A stretch of DNA of 64,000 nt, taken from Rhizophagus irregularis (lineage: Eukaryota > Glomeromycota > Glomeromycetes > Glomerales > Glomeraceae). Location of the stretch: the NCBI RefSeq assembly GCF_026210795.1, contig NC_089450.1, positions 3,038,001 through 3,102,000 of the forward strand, given 5' to 3'. Positions 22,298 to 34,601 of the stretch are shown here, piece by piece. The translations under genes and the position numbers were made by a program. A model generated the notes under the pieces. That model saw only the letters and a list, made by a program, of their open reading frames with translations, made no database searches and had not been told where the DNA came from. The first letter of the stretch is position 1; each line of letters opens with the position of its first letter.

Positions 22298-23049
22298 TAG
22301 TGTTTGAAATTCAATGTACGAAATGTGCGCGCGTACAAATTTTTTAAACTCCGCACATTTTTGCATATTTGCACACATTTGCACATATCATTTATTTATA
22401 TTACTTATATGCAATATAAAAGAAAATTTTTATATTTTTCGTAAAATGTTAACTGCAGACCTGGGAGGGCATTCAATCAAGGTAAAAAATTGTGTGAAAA
22501 ATTATTGTTTGTTACCTCTACACAAAATAACAAATAACAAGAAATCGATGCCGATCGTACAACGTGAAGCGATCAGTGATCACATGATAATAATCCTCGT
22601 ATCATTGTAAAAAAACAAACTATTTGAAATTTTGGATAAATATTATGTATTAAAATAAGTTGGCGTTGAATGGGTTTACATAAAGAGCATTATTAAATCG
22701 GGTATCAAAAAAAAAATTACTAATGACCGTCATAAATTTGCACCGAAATCATATATTCATATATGAATTTTTTGCAGTTGGCTCACGGATCACGAACTAA
22801 TAATATTTGAATTTTTATAATGTAATAATAGTGTTTTAATTGGTGCTTTTGTAAATTTATAATATAAATAAAGGTTTTTATAATTTCAAGTTTTTTTTTT
22901 ATAGAATTTTAATTTTCAAGTATCGTCCACTGGAAGTGTAAATTATGTATAAAAACACTTTCCGTACATAATTTAGAAATTGCGCACATAAACATTTTAA
23001 ATAATGTGCGCATTATTCCACACATGGTTTAAAATTTGAATTTCAGTCA
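22298..23049. mobile_element. repeat element with 'tagtgtttgaaattc' ends (pairs with 60768-61240)
   Basis: The left end reads 'tagtgtttgaaattca' and the right end closes with 'tttgaatttca' in inverted orientation. Subterminal 'gcacat' and 'gcaca' words repeat at both ends (22330-22390 and 22980-23030). The shorter relative at 60768-61240 shares the ends, the 'atcatttatttatattact' block and the 'caagtat...ccactggaagt' block. Probably a non-autonomous hAT-like element; a target duplication could not be proven. This copy is longer in the middle (22440-22850). Confidence 0.65.
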
Positions 23050-23219
23050 TCATTATCAATATTACAAATAATTTGCGACAGTTTATTATGAGATAAAAAG
23101 CTAATTCAGACTTAAAAGGAAAATTTGAAAAAAAAATTTTCGATATTAATCGTGACGTTATTCAAATTAACAAATATTGGCAATGTGACCCTATTCATAA
23201 AAATTAATTTTAACCATGA

Positions 23220-23490
23220 GAATTTTAACGTCTTAAAGTCACTATTTTTTGGGGGAATCTTAGATGTTTATAATTGACATAATTGGTAGATACTGATAAG
23301 ATTGTATAGCAGTATAGGCATTATGTTGATAGATGATTTGATTGCTGATAATTTACAAAAAATTATATAACAGATAAAGGAATGGAAATCGAACGGAAAT
23401 TGGGGAATCGGGGAATCGGGATTGAGAGCTTAAATTCATTTTTATATGTTCGACTTGGATAAACATTATTTTATTTTTTATTTTAGCTCC
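23220..23490 (+). repeat. fragment of the segmental-duplication tail
   Basis: 'gaatcttagatgtttataa', 'ggaaattggggaatcgggg' and 'cgacttggata' occur in the order found at 14190-14430 in copy B. It is an isolated 3' fragment of the repeat. Confidence 0.6.
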
Positions 23491-24312
23491 TACAAACTTT
23501 TTTTGCAGAATATAAAAACGGTATAATTAACTTATCTTTTCACGTGATTTGTGTTTTTTTTAAATCACACAAATTCGGTTCACGTCATCCGGTGGCTGGG
23601 TTACTTTTTCAAATTTCAAATTTCAAAATTTCAATAAAAAAAAGTTTATAATTTTATCACGTGACTACAGAATGTGACTTAAATAACAATCACATGAATA
23701 GTAATTACCCAATTTGCTGATTCTGTAATCTAGTTCACGTGAATTTAAAAATAAAAATTACCCAATTTGCTGATCTGTGACGTCTTTTATGATACATTAT
23801 AACATGCATTCTGATAATATTTATTTCATGAATATTTTCGACAATTATTAAATGAATTACAGCCCAAGAATTACTGCAATTTTTGGTCGTAGATTACTAA
23901 TTTTTGTAAGTTTTCTAAAGTAAATTGTGATAAGTCATACTTTAATTCGCAAGGAAATATTGTATTTAGCGATCATTCCTTACTCTGTTTCCAATTTCAA
24001 GATATTAAAACTTCATGATAAATCATTAAATTTTGTGTAAAATAATTGTATAACATATGAATGTGAAAATTGAAAATAATAAAATAAAATAAATAAAATA
24101 AATAATTCTACCAACGAAAAAAATCTCGTTTGTGGATCTATCCGGAAGTTTTTATATAAAAAATCGGAAAAGTACCATATATTTAACTCCATACACTGAC
24201 TGCTTTTAATACATACAAAATTAGTTAAAATTAAGAATTTTATAGTTATATCACGCAAAATATAGAATCATACTTACTAAATTTAATAACAATAATAATA
24301 AAAAAATTTTTA
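23491..24312. other. gene-free stretch with three CACGTG sites
   Basis: CACGTG occurs at 23541, 23658 and 23736, and 'aattacccaatttgctga' is repeated at about 23702 and 23757, a local 54-60 base duplication. No gene recognised. Confidence 0.5.
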
Positions 24313-24486
24313 TTAATAGAAGGAAGATCCGTTGAATAATTGAACTGCAAATGGATCATTTGTAGTTTGTAATGGTAATTGTGCAATTTGATTTAAAATT
24401 GTGTTAAAAGGTGCATATCTTCTATATATTCTTCTAATAGTTCTACGTCTTTGACGTTGAATTCGTTGAATTCTTTTATTAATCAT
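24313..24486 (-). CDS. small basic hypothetical protein (57 aa)
   Basis: The minus strand from the ATG at 24486 to the stop at 24313 encodes a 57-residue protein whose first 24 residues are very rich in arginine ('RIQRIQRQRRRTIRRIY'), followed by 'FNTILNQIAQLPLQTTND' and a hydrophobic end. An upstream in-frame stop near 24520 sets the start. The codon composition looks more coding-like than the neighbourhood. It could be the last exon of a larger gene or a small nucleic-acid-binding protein. Family not recognised. Confidence 0.35.
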   Translation of the reverse strand: MINKRIQRIQRQRRRTIRRIYRRYAPFNTILNQIAQLPLQTTNDPFAVQLFNGSSFY

Positions 24487-24689
24487 TCTTTGATGAAGAA
24501 ATGAAGAATAATATCTCGATTAAAATTAGAAAAATCAACTAATGATATTGTAAAAATGAAGTAGGAGATAGTAAAGAAAACTGAAATGGTTTTTATAGTG
24601 AAATTAAACAAAAGAATCTAACTCTAAAAATATTAAATAAAGGTATTGTTCCTCCGATATTTGCTGAATTGATAAAGTAAACTGAAGCA

Positions 24690-25060
24690 ATAACACACAA
24701 TTCGAAACTTTTATCCGAGTTCTTGCATGAAGTTGATGAAATTGATTATCTGAATTCTGTCTAGATGCACGAACATATTAAATCAAGTTACGTATAATTC
24801 TTTATAATACAAGTTCTATAAATAACGCGTCAAAGTGACTAAACAAATTAGTATATTTATAAATGAACGTAAAAAACAAATAAATTGCACCAATTGACAG
24901 AATGAATTGAAAGCAATAACTACAATTTGAAACTTTTATCCGAGTTCTTGCATAAGTATTATCTGAATTCAGTCTAGATGCACGAACATATTAAATCAAG
25001 TTACGTATAATACAAAATTATAAATAACGCATCAAGGTGATAGTAAGCAAGAGTATACCA
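24690..25060 (+). repeat. imperfect tandem duplication, about 225-bp period
   Basis: 'gaaacttttatccgagttct' occurs at 24704 and 24929, followed in both copies by 'ctgaattc.gtctagatgca' and 'ttaaatcaagttacgtataa'. Two diverged units, no gene. Confidence 0.75.
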
Positions 25061-27317
25061 TAGAGTGTATCGGAAAAAAAAAATATTTTGTCGATTATAA
25101 ATCAATAAAAATCATGTGATCAAATATTATATTTTAATTGTTAGAGCAGTGACATATATTAGCTAATATTAGTTTTATAAGGAGCATTACTCAGGTAAGA
25201 TCTTTTTTAACCAATAATATTCAATTATACATATAATACTAATTTTAACCAATAAAAATATTTAATTTTGTGTCACTCAAGATTCCCTAATTATTCCCTG
25301 ATTTCAATGAGCAAACAAAACAAGAGCGGTCGTAAACCCTTATCCAAAATGCCCGAAACCTTATGTAATTCTTGGCCAAATTTATAATGCTTTTTTTTTA
25401 CTTTAATTTATCAACAAAATAATTGCTTTAAACACATGGGGATGAAACTGATATTACGTAATAAATGACGCTACCTAACTTTTATTATTCCTATTTCTCT
25501 CACGTTCTTATATTATTTACTTTTATCCACCTTTTTCCTTGGCATTTTTCATTTCATCCTCTCGCTCATCTTCCATTCCGTCCTTTCTTATAATAATAAG
25601 GTTGCTTTGAGAGCGAGATCATTTAATAACAAAGAAACGCTACAAAATTATAATGGATGTTTAAATTTGACAAATAAGTGGATACCATATAACCAGTTTT
25701 AATATTATCGAAGCAATAAGTAAAAGTAGTTATTCTATGGTATATTCACGCACCAAAATGAAATTGGTAATTAATATATCGGTGAATTAAATTAATTAAA
25801 CTGATTGTTATTACTATTTTTAAATCGTAACTAATCAAATTAATGCAATGAATTTCATTACTTTTATTTTATTTTAATTAATAAATATATTATATATCAT
25901 TTGTTATTAAAATAGAAAGTAAATGGATTCGGTAAGATATATTAGGTATGATGTATCAAGAAAGACTAACATAAAAAAATTTTTTTTGATAATAAAATAT
26001 CTGAAATTGATTTTTTTAATGTAAAAATCACGCGATGCTTTATAAACAAAAAATTATCCTGTACTTCCTTTTTCTTAAATATGATTGTCAGCTCGCCACA
26101 AGTTTTGCGCAACATTTATCAGAATTAATTTAAATTTTTCAAATAAAAAAGAACTTCAAAAAGTTTATTTATATAAATGATCCTTATATACATTTTTTTA
26201 TAAATTACCAATTTATTAAATATTTCAATATAAACTCATTTAAACGAAAAACTAAAAGTTCTAACATTACAAAACAACTAACACTCCACAAAAGTTAAAG
26301 TGCCAACTCCAGAAAAAAAGACCTAAAACGAAATACTCCTAAAGAAAGAAGTGTTTAAACAAAAAGAAACATTTAAAAAGAAGGAATGTTAAAAAAAATT
26401 AATATTCGACAAATAAAAAATATTCAACTCCATGAGAAACTTACAATGTTTAACAAAAGAAATCCTAAATAATGCACCCAAGTATCCCTAAAAAGAGGAA
26501 AGGCATTTTAAAGTTTTTTTTCAAAGAAAAAGGACGAAATATTTTATATAACTTAAACGTAAAATCTATTTCTTAAATTCTTATCATTACTTAACTTTAT
26601 TTTTATATTTATGAATTTTATTTATATATTTATATAATGTATCTTTTTATATCGATGTACCTGTACGTTCATGCATTAAAACTACGGCTGGCGCGCAAAA
26701 ATAGATGGATTAACGTACTGACTACTGCATGCAGTATGTTTCGCTGTTCTCCGTAACCAACCAAATCATAATTTTGTATTAGCGTTTCAGCGTTTTTAAT
26801 AATTTAGCTGTTAATAAATTAATAGTTCAGAAGAAAAAGAAGTGAAACTTACCACATTCTTAACAAGAAGAAGGTGTATTTCAAAGATAAGAGGTGTAAG
26901 TTTCAGTTTTTTCAAAATAAAAGGTCAAAGAAAAGAGCGAAAGTTTCTGTCACGTTGGAACGGGATAACTGAATATTTATAAGCACGTGTTATATATGAC
27001 TAATTTTTTCTTTAGATAATTCCGGTCGGCATTATATTGTTGTTTTCCTTATAGTATCGGTACGGATTACCTTGTAATCTTTAATATAATATATAATTCC
27101 GGAGTTTTCGAAAAATTTAAATAATATTAATATTTATTGTTTGTTTTGTTTATACGTCAGCCGTTATGTAAAATGCCAGCTAGTTGAGCCGCGGATTATA
27201 ACAGATAAATTCACTTTATTTAAAAATTTATTATATATTACATACAATTAGTAAGTTGCAATATTTGGATCTCTAAATTCTCCACTCCGCAGGAATATTC
27301 AAAATTTCAAAATTTTA
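25061..27317. other. gene-free region with one fragment of the family repeat
   Basis: At 25750-25865 the sequence 'aaaatgaaattggtaatta' to 'aaattaattaaactgatt' is a fragment of the region upstream of the broken family gene (compare 1428-1500 and 11338-11410). The remainder shows no gene; 26280-26560 is purine-rich. Confidence 0.45.
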
Positions 27318-27517
27318 CAGCTGATTTCAAAAAGGTCGGGACACTTAGCAAATTTTAAGGAACTCGGAAATATTTGGTAAAGCTTGATATAAAATAAAAA
27401 TTATACGCTAATTTGGAGTACTATTCTGAGAATGGTGATCATATTTTGAGCTTTACCGGATATTTCCGAGTTCTTTAAAATTTTCTAAGTGTCCCGACCT
27501 TTTTAAAATCAGCTGTA
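27316..27517. mobile_element. Tc1/mariner-type MITE, 198 bp
   Basis: Inverted ends of at least 30 bases, starting 'cagctgattt' and including 'gtcgggacacttag', flanked by TA (27316-27317 and 27516-27517). The same family as 21507-21710. The ends extend inward through 'gaactcggaaatat' on both arms, so transcripts would fold into a long hairpin. Confidence 0.88.
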
Positions 27518-28619
27518 ATAAAATTTTACAAATATTTGTCATTGACTTTTCAAGCATTTGCTGAACACTGATTTTGTGCATATAAATAAAATTATTAAAT
27601 CATTAAATGAATTAGATAAGGATGTATACTTTTAAGATGTTTTCGTGTAAAAATATAATTCGTTTTATCACTACACGTTACAAACTCCTATTTGTTATTC
27701 GTTGAAGGAGTTTATTTATCATCTATGTTATTTTTATTATTTAGTTATCTTTGTGGACATATTTGCTTGCAATAAAAACGAAGGAATAAATGAAAATGAA
27801 TATAGTTATGATAGAGTCTAATTATAAAAAAATTTTTTAATACAGAAAAAAAAATTTTTTATATATATATGATGAAATATTTGTCGAGTAAATAAACAAG
27901 GGACATTTACCCCTTGTATTTAAGAAAAATTAGTCATGTATTACAAAATTACTCCTTACGCTCAAATAGCCTGACTTATCTGTTATGACTTTTTCATTGG
28001 TTAATATTATAATGAATTTATTGTATTAGTATAATAAAAACAAATTATTATCGCACTGTAATACATAGATTCTATGTCAAATTTGTATTAAAAAATATGC
28101 AAACTCTTATGAAAAAAACCTGTTAAAATACCGCAAAAGGTTATACACAAATCAAACCTTTCTATGACGGCGACATAATAATTGAACTTACAATTTTGAA
28201 TAAAACCATAATCTGATTCGTTCTGGTTCGTCTTATTTAAACCGAATTGATATCTAATATAATTTTTTTAACTATAATAGTTCTGACCATTTCACCGCTT
28301 ACTATAACTACCAAAATACAATCCGTCATCCGGTGGATATATGTCATTCGCATATACGAATATCCGGATCAAACATGTTATCCGCCATCCGCGGTACTAT
28401 GGTTTGATGGATGGAACAATTGGAACATATCCGCGGATTATATTATTATAATACTAGCTAAAATTTTTTCAATTATCATAAGTTTCCCCTTTTTCTTTTT
28501 CCTCAACGTTAATACTAAAAATAAGTATACAAATTTTCAATAGATCTAAACAAAGAAGTATTTTGTATTAAAGATAATTAATAAATTTTTGAATCAGAAA
28601 AATTTACTGTGAAATTCAA
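27518..28619. other. gene-free stretch
   Basis: A more G+C-rich patch at 28310-28440 has repeated 'atccg', 'ccggat' and 'ccgc' words of the kind found near hAT ends. No target duplication was found. No gene. Confidence 0.35.
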
Positions 28620-29520
28620 AATCACGTGGGATGTAATAACGTGAGCATTCGGATCAATATATTAAACCATATAAAATCCAATTCAAAATTCTTTTTGGTT
28701 TGTTTATTATCAATTGTACCAAAATAGAATCAGTACTTACTATTTATTTATATTGTTATGTTAAACTAAATAGATTGATCATTATTAGCATTTTAATAAA
28801 TAAGTCGTGAATCACTTCATGATATATCACATAAAAACATGCATCATTTTACCGTTAAAGTTTCTTCCAATATATTAGATCATTCAGATCATACATCATC
28901 CTCTAATGATGCTATATATATAAGAAAATAAAGAAAATGTCGTAAATTGGATCATTTAATTGATTCATCTGGTGATGGCAGTGGAGGCGAAGCTAATGGA
29001 GTTTGTCGACGTAATTTCAGTGGAAATGTCAGAATACAGTATAGCAGCAATGCGGCATCGACTGCAATAGTATTGATTTCATATTTGTTAATAATAATAT
29101 AATTATATGTTGGCTTTACCTTATGTTATCGAATATAAATGGAAAATTTACGCCACAGAGCCTATAATTTATTTGGATGTTATGATAACTTTCAAATGTT
29201 AAATAATCGAAGCTATTTTTATTGATTAGACGGATTATGAAAGAACTTGTTCTCACAACCTGGGTCTACGAATATTTTTACCGGAGTTACTGCTGATTGG
29301 AATGTTGCGCGATATTTATATTCAACACAATCTTGTATTGATAAAGCGAGACCAGTAAAATTTGGAGAACATCCGGTGAGTTTCGCTAATACTGTATATA
29401 CCCTATAAAAAAAGTCGATTCTAAAATTGGAAATTTTCCCCAAATTATCTTCGTTGATTATAAATTATAAAATCACGAAAAATGAGCATTTTTGCGGGAA
29501 AAAGCTAATTTCAGAATGTT
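28620..29520 (+). pseudogene. broken multi-exon family gene, copy C (fragment)
   Basis: Upstream block 'attgtaccaaaat' to 'gattgatcattattag', then 'KLDHLIDSSGDGSGG' (about 28935-28990), 'TGVTADWNVARYLYS' (about 29280-29325) and 'IDKARPVKFGEHP' (29337-29375). Everything downstream of the splice donor is missing and the tail block 'tttgcgggaaaaagctaattt' follows directly. It is therefore an internally deleted copy. Confidence 0.65.
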
Positions 29521-29579
29521 AAAGAATATTGATTGTTTTAATGAACCTACTGTAATTAGAGTTCGTGTAACTAAAGATT

Positions 29580-29670
29580 ACCATATTTTGCGGTATGTAA
29601 ACACCCGGCTAAGATCCTCATAATTCTGGCCAAAATCGTAATAATTCTGGCCAGTTGATGATTATTTCGG
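29580..29670 (+). repeat. short tandem 'ataattctggcca' repeat
   Basis: 'ataattctggcca' occurs twice, 23 bases apart (29619-29655). 'tggccaaaat' words recur near 57600-57670. No function inferred. Confidence 0.5.
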
Positions 29671-29904
29671 GGGTGCTTACTATTAGCATAATATGGTACT
29701 TCATTCGTAATGTGTTTATTTGTTATGGTACACGATGCATAATAATTTATGTTTCTAAATTGTTTTGTACATATTTTTCAAGGATTTTAGCGGCATATTG
29801 ATTTCTAAAACCGTTACCGACATAATGACATTTCCCACCATTTTTTTTAACTTTTTTTGGTTAAATAATCAAAAGTTAAATTGTGTTGCAACAATGGAAG
29901 TATA

Positions 29905-30345
29905 TACGAGATCTTAGCCAAATATTTAAAATAAATGTAGTAATGCATAAATATAAATAAAAAAAATTTTCAATTAATCCGGAATTTTAATTTTAAACAA
30001 CTTTTTTTAAAAAAAATTCTTTTTTGGTATTTTGTACGTAATAACTTAACCTTTTATGAGCTAGAATAAGGAGCCAATAAAAAATGTCCGCATATCATGT
30101 GATTCTAGATTCAATGAATGTAAATGCGATCTCAGCCAAATATTTAAAATAAATGTGTAGTGTAATGCAGAAATATAAATAAAAAAAAATTTTTTTTTTT
30201 TAATTGATTCAGAATTTTAATTTTAAAATTTTAAATGTCTTAAAAAAAATTTCGATTTTGGTATTTTGTAATACTACCCATTTATGGGTTAAAATAAGCA
30301 GCCAATAAAAAAAATGTTCACATATCACGTGATGCTAAAAATTTA
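29905..30345 (+). repeat. imperfect tandem duplication, 218-bp period
   Basis: Two copies of a unit starting 'gatcttagccaaatattt' (29910) or 'gatctcagccaaatattt' (30128) and ending with 'gccaataaaaaatgt' and 'catatca.gtgat'. The period is close to that of the tandem pair at 24.7-25.05 kb, though the sequences differ. Confidence 0.75.
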
Positions 30346-32089
30346 AATTATATAGTAACGAGAATTACCTGACCATCTTTCTAAAATTAAAATAAAATAG
30401 ATATTACGAGAATTAGTAAAATCTAAATCTAAAAATTTTCTTTGACCGGCCAAATATGTATTAAAATTTTGAACGCGAACTTGTTTAAAGAATTTGAAAT
30501 TTTTGAAATTTTTGTTTAAAAGTGTTAGGAATGAATTCCAAACGACAAATTTGTGATTCTCAGTTTTAATATAGTAGCTCAAAATTTTATTTATTTAATT
30601 ATTAACAAGTATAATTAATTTTTGGTCACTTCTAATTATTGTATGTATACATTTACGTAAAAAAATCATAATCTCAAAAAATTTAAATTAATGAACATAT
30701 TGTATTATAAATAAGTCTTTATATACTGAATATTACTAACTGACAGATAATTAAAATAATTAGTGTTGTTACTGCGATTACTACAATTTCAGCAGCCGAA
30801 ATTTATGACGATCATTTATTGTGATCACGTGATCACGAAATTCAAACGAAAAATAATGAAATTTACGAAAAAGTTTAATATCTCATCAATCACCAAATAA
30901 ATTTTCTTAGAATTATATTCAAAAAGAAGGCAAATGCTTGGCTCTTACTATTTTAATCATTTATTAGTCTTTCTGGAATAATATATGCAAATATCCTTAA
31001 AAATATTTTTAAATATTTGGGAAATTAATATCATTATAAATTTCTGATATATTACCATAATTTTTTACATATTGAAACTACTTTATTTGCTCTTTCATTT
31101 CATTATAAAATTACAATAATTCAATTATTACTTTCTAAAGTATTTGATATTTTTGCACTTGAATGTTAGCATAGAAAATACATGAACATTAATAAGGTTA
31201 AATGGTATTAATAAAAATTTAATTTCATTAAATAACAACTTGTACTTAAATCCATATTATCAGATACTTTTAACCTTTAAAGAGCCAAGAACAAAGTTTT
31301 GTTCGGAAATTTTTTTTAAGTTCAATTCGATGATTTTTCACATAAGCACGTGATTCGATGATCTCTTAATATTATCTGTGAAATTGATAATCTTGCTGCT
31401 GTATGAATGAACCGATATAAGGAAAACGTTTCATCATGACAAATATAATTTCATTCAATAAAGACAAATTGAAGAATCATTCATAAACTCCTAAATTAGG
31501 GAATGGCTGCAAAATAATGTTTATTAATTCTGCACAAATATTTTGCCAATAACGTCATGATGAACTCATCGATAGCATTTAAAATTTTATTTATTTATTT
31601 ATATATTTTAAATTTTTTTTCAAAATTCGTATAAATTCGTATATAATAGAATATATATGTGCATGTATTCTTCGTTCACAAAAAAAGTTTTTTTTTTATT
31701 TATATTCTGGGGAAATTATAAACATTTTCTTGAGAAATTATATTATATTGAATTTTCCTTATTGAATTTTATAAATTGATAAAATTGAACCATATGCGGT
31801 ATTGTAATGCAAAAAATTATGTTTCTTTTAAAATAAATTTTTATTCACTTTACACAATTATGATTAGACAATTTGAAAGTCCAATGTTATTGTTTAATGT
31901 CTCACACTTTCACTCTTTTATAATAGTCAAAATGACATATGATTACGCAAAACCCGCCGATATGCTTAAATTATGCATATGTAACTAACTATAAAAAATG
32001 AGTTTTAGAAGTAGTCTGTTGTATTATTGTACTAACTGATTTGATCAAAATGTTTTCTGCCAACTTAACTTAATTTAGTGATATAAAAA
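30346..32089. other. gene-free region
   Basis: No supported gene. A minus-strand frame at 30343-30582 contains 'VQNFNTYLAGQRKFLDL', which could be an exon relic, but nothing around it supports a gene. Confidence 0.3.
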
Positions 32090-33905
32090 TGAAAGTTCAA
32101 TCAACTTAAAAAAAGGCAATAACTTACCATAAATATATTTATTTAACATGAAATAAGTATGTTCATATAAAATTTGTTTGTTTGTTTTGTTTGTTTAGAT
32201 TCTTTGTTTAATCTTTGTAGCGCGAGACCGGAGTTTGCAAAAAAAAGGAAATAATTTTTCACACAATAAAAAAAAATTTAAATCACATTGTTGGCTTTAC
32301 CTTATACATATATTATTGAATATACTGATTTCAAAGGAATGATTTATTTATTCTATGGAACCTACAGTTTTATTTGGGCGGTAAGGTAACTTTCAAATGA
32401 TAATGCATTTCAAAGTCGAACTTATTCACAACGTGAGTCTACGAATAATTTTACTGGCATCACTGTTGATTGAAATATTGCGCGATCTTTATATTCAATA
32501 GCAGTCATTCAATCTTGTATTGGTAAAGCGATTCGTATTCCCTTTTCTCCTATAGCTGAGGAATCTCTAATATACAGTATGTGGAAGTGGTATATTAATT
32601 ATCGCCGTTTTCAAAATGGTGTACGCAGTTTATTTGTGATTGTATATTCGAATACCAATACTCGCCCGGTTTTCATCCTTTTTTTGTCTATATTTCGTCC
32701 GGTTTTCGTCCGGTTTTCGGGTTTCTTTTTTTTTTCAAAAAATGGCGATAATTATTGATAACAATAAAATAAGAACCAAATGGAACTAATTTTTGTTAAA
32801 TACTTTTTCGTGTCATTAGGATGTGTACCGAGAGACTAATCCGATGCCTCATCAAAAGTAATCGGTATTATACTATGTATCTAGGGCTGGTAGTTCATTA
32901 CAGGAAAAAATATCAGGAACTTATGCGTTGTCTCATTACATAGTGGTGCAGGCATCAATTTTATTAGGAAATTGGGAAATAATTCAAATAATTCAACGAC
33001 ATTTACAGGTTTGTACGTTATAACTATTATTATATATATTAATACTATATACTTCTTCGTGTGACTAATTAAAAAGAATCCTGAATGTTTGAAGGCTTAC
33101 AAATAAAACCTATATATCTCCCAATTGATATTTGATTAACAGTCAATAAGGTATGAAAGAAAAGAGATCTCAAAATGGTTTGGTTTCCCAAAAGAAATTC
33201 GGGTAATGTAAGGCCGAACCCAATACGAGTGCAGGTATAATAAAATATATTACCAATTTCTTTATTATTATTAATATGGATTAGAATAGATGAATTGGAA
33301 GAAAATAAGGGGAATTCAAGTTATAAAATTGGTTTAATATCACCAAAAGCAACAATTTATTTGAACAATGAAAATTTTAAAATTATTACAACTGATAATC
33401 GAACTAGGATTAAATTTATCAAGATCTTGATTGAACAATTAATCGTAATTCATTAGTTTATCAGATAAATTGTATTAATAAATTAGTTAAGTTTAATACT
33501 GTTTACTTGTAAAAAAAAATGTTGAAAATATAGTGAATTTTCAAATGAAAATAACTGTGGAAAAATTATTAAGTTTATTATAATAATAAAAATAAACTTT
33601 ATTAAACTCGCGTTCAAACTTAAAAATTGAAAATTTCCCTCGAATTATCTTCATTGATTATAAATAAATTAACTGAAATTTTGGAAAATTCTACGAAAAA
33701 ATGAGCAATTTCATTATTTTTTGCGGGAAAAAGAATTTCTCATAACGCAACCTATTTTAAATGGTCTCTTCAAGACGATCTCAGTTCTGAATCGTCAACC
33801 GAACGGGAGTCAAAAAAGAAAGAATTCGTTTTTATTCAGTCGAGGTCTTTTTCATCTAAAATTTGGAAATCTTAGATGCTTATAATTGACTTAATTGGTG
33901 GGTTG
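32090..33905 (+). pseudogene. broken multi-exon family gene, copy D
   Basis: The flank 'aaaaaggcaataacttacc' and 'tttgtagcgcgagaccgga' match the left block of copies A and B. Coding relics in order: 'LALPY' (32292), 'FNTGI'-like frame-broken relatives of the 'TGVTADW' block (about 32450-32530), 'QEKISGTY' and 'SLHSGAG' (32890-32950), 'LPIDI' (about 33120) and the last exon 'NSSYKIGLISPKATIYL'-like block (33310-33370). Many frameshifts and deletions are present, and a foldback-like insert lies at 32599-32757. It is the most degraded of the large copies. Confidence 0.65.
32599..32757. repeat. foldback-type insert related to the hairpin at 49345-49414
   Basis: The left end 'attatcgccgttttcaaaat' and the right end 'aaaaaatggcgataatt' are inverted to each other, and the left end equals the outer arm of the perfect hairpin at 49.3 kb. 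The interior contains 'tcgtccggttttcgtccggt', a 13-base tandem duplication. Confidence 0.55.
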
Positions 33906-34526
33906 GTGGGTAAATAACCCAATTTTTATTTATCATAAATAGATTTAATATTACTATTATTATTTATAAATTCGGTTAAATCGGGTATTTACTATTCCGA
34001 TGATTCAAAGAGAGACTCCAATATAAAGCCAGATTTACTTTGTAAATCGTTCAAAAACGTTCAATTTGACTTAACTAACTAAAGCAGTTTGTCAAAGAAA
34101 ATCATTTTATTTTATTGTAAAAATTTATCTATTGAAATTGACATTAATTTTAGTATTACAATTTATTTTTGCATTCATTAATTGTTTAACATTTACTTTC
34201 AATATACCTTTATAATACGTTATATAATTAATCTATTGTATATATATATATACTGTATATAACTCTTTTTTATTATTATCTTTTTTTTTATATTATTATC
34301 ATTATCATCTTAGTTTGAACCTGAGTCAGTTCTGAGTCCACAATTCTAAAGCTTATTCCAAATTTTACGATCCTGCCTTATCTTAGTAATCTACAACAAG
34401 GTTTTGGACGACTTATTTGTTTTGTTTCACCGTACACTAACTCCAAGCATTATTCCTTTTCTTTCAGTCCTTGATTGAAGATGAGATTTAATATAAAAAC
34501 GGTCAAAAATTAGAAAAATTTTTTTT
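33906..34526. other. upstream region of the 34.6-kb gene
   Basis: No gene. A 'tatatatatatactgtatat' block at about 34238-34260 may include the promoter, but it lies far from the start codon and is not clearly distinguished from the A+T-rich background. Confidence 0.3.
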
Positions 34527-34601
34527 TTGAAAAGTTTCTTATTCCTGTACTTCTTTTTTAAATTCTATTATTTAGAATATATCAACGTCCTCAAGCTTAC
34601 T

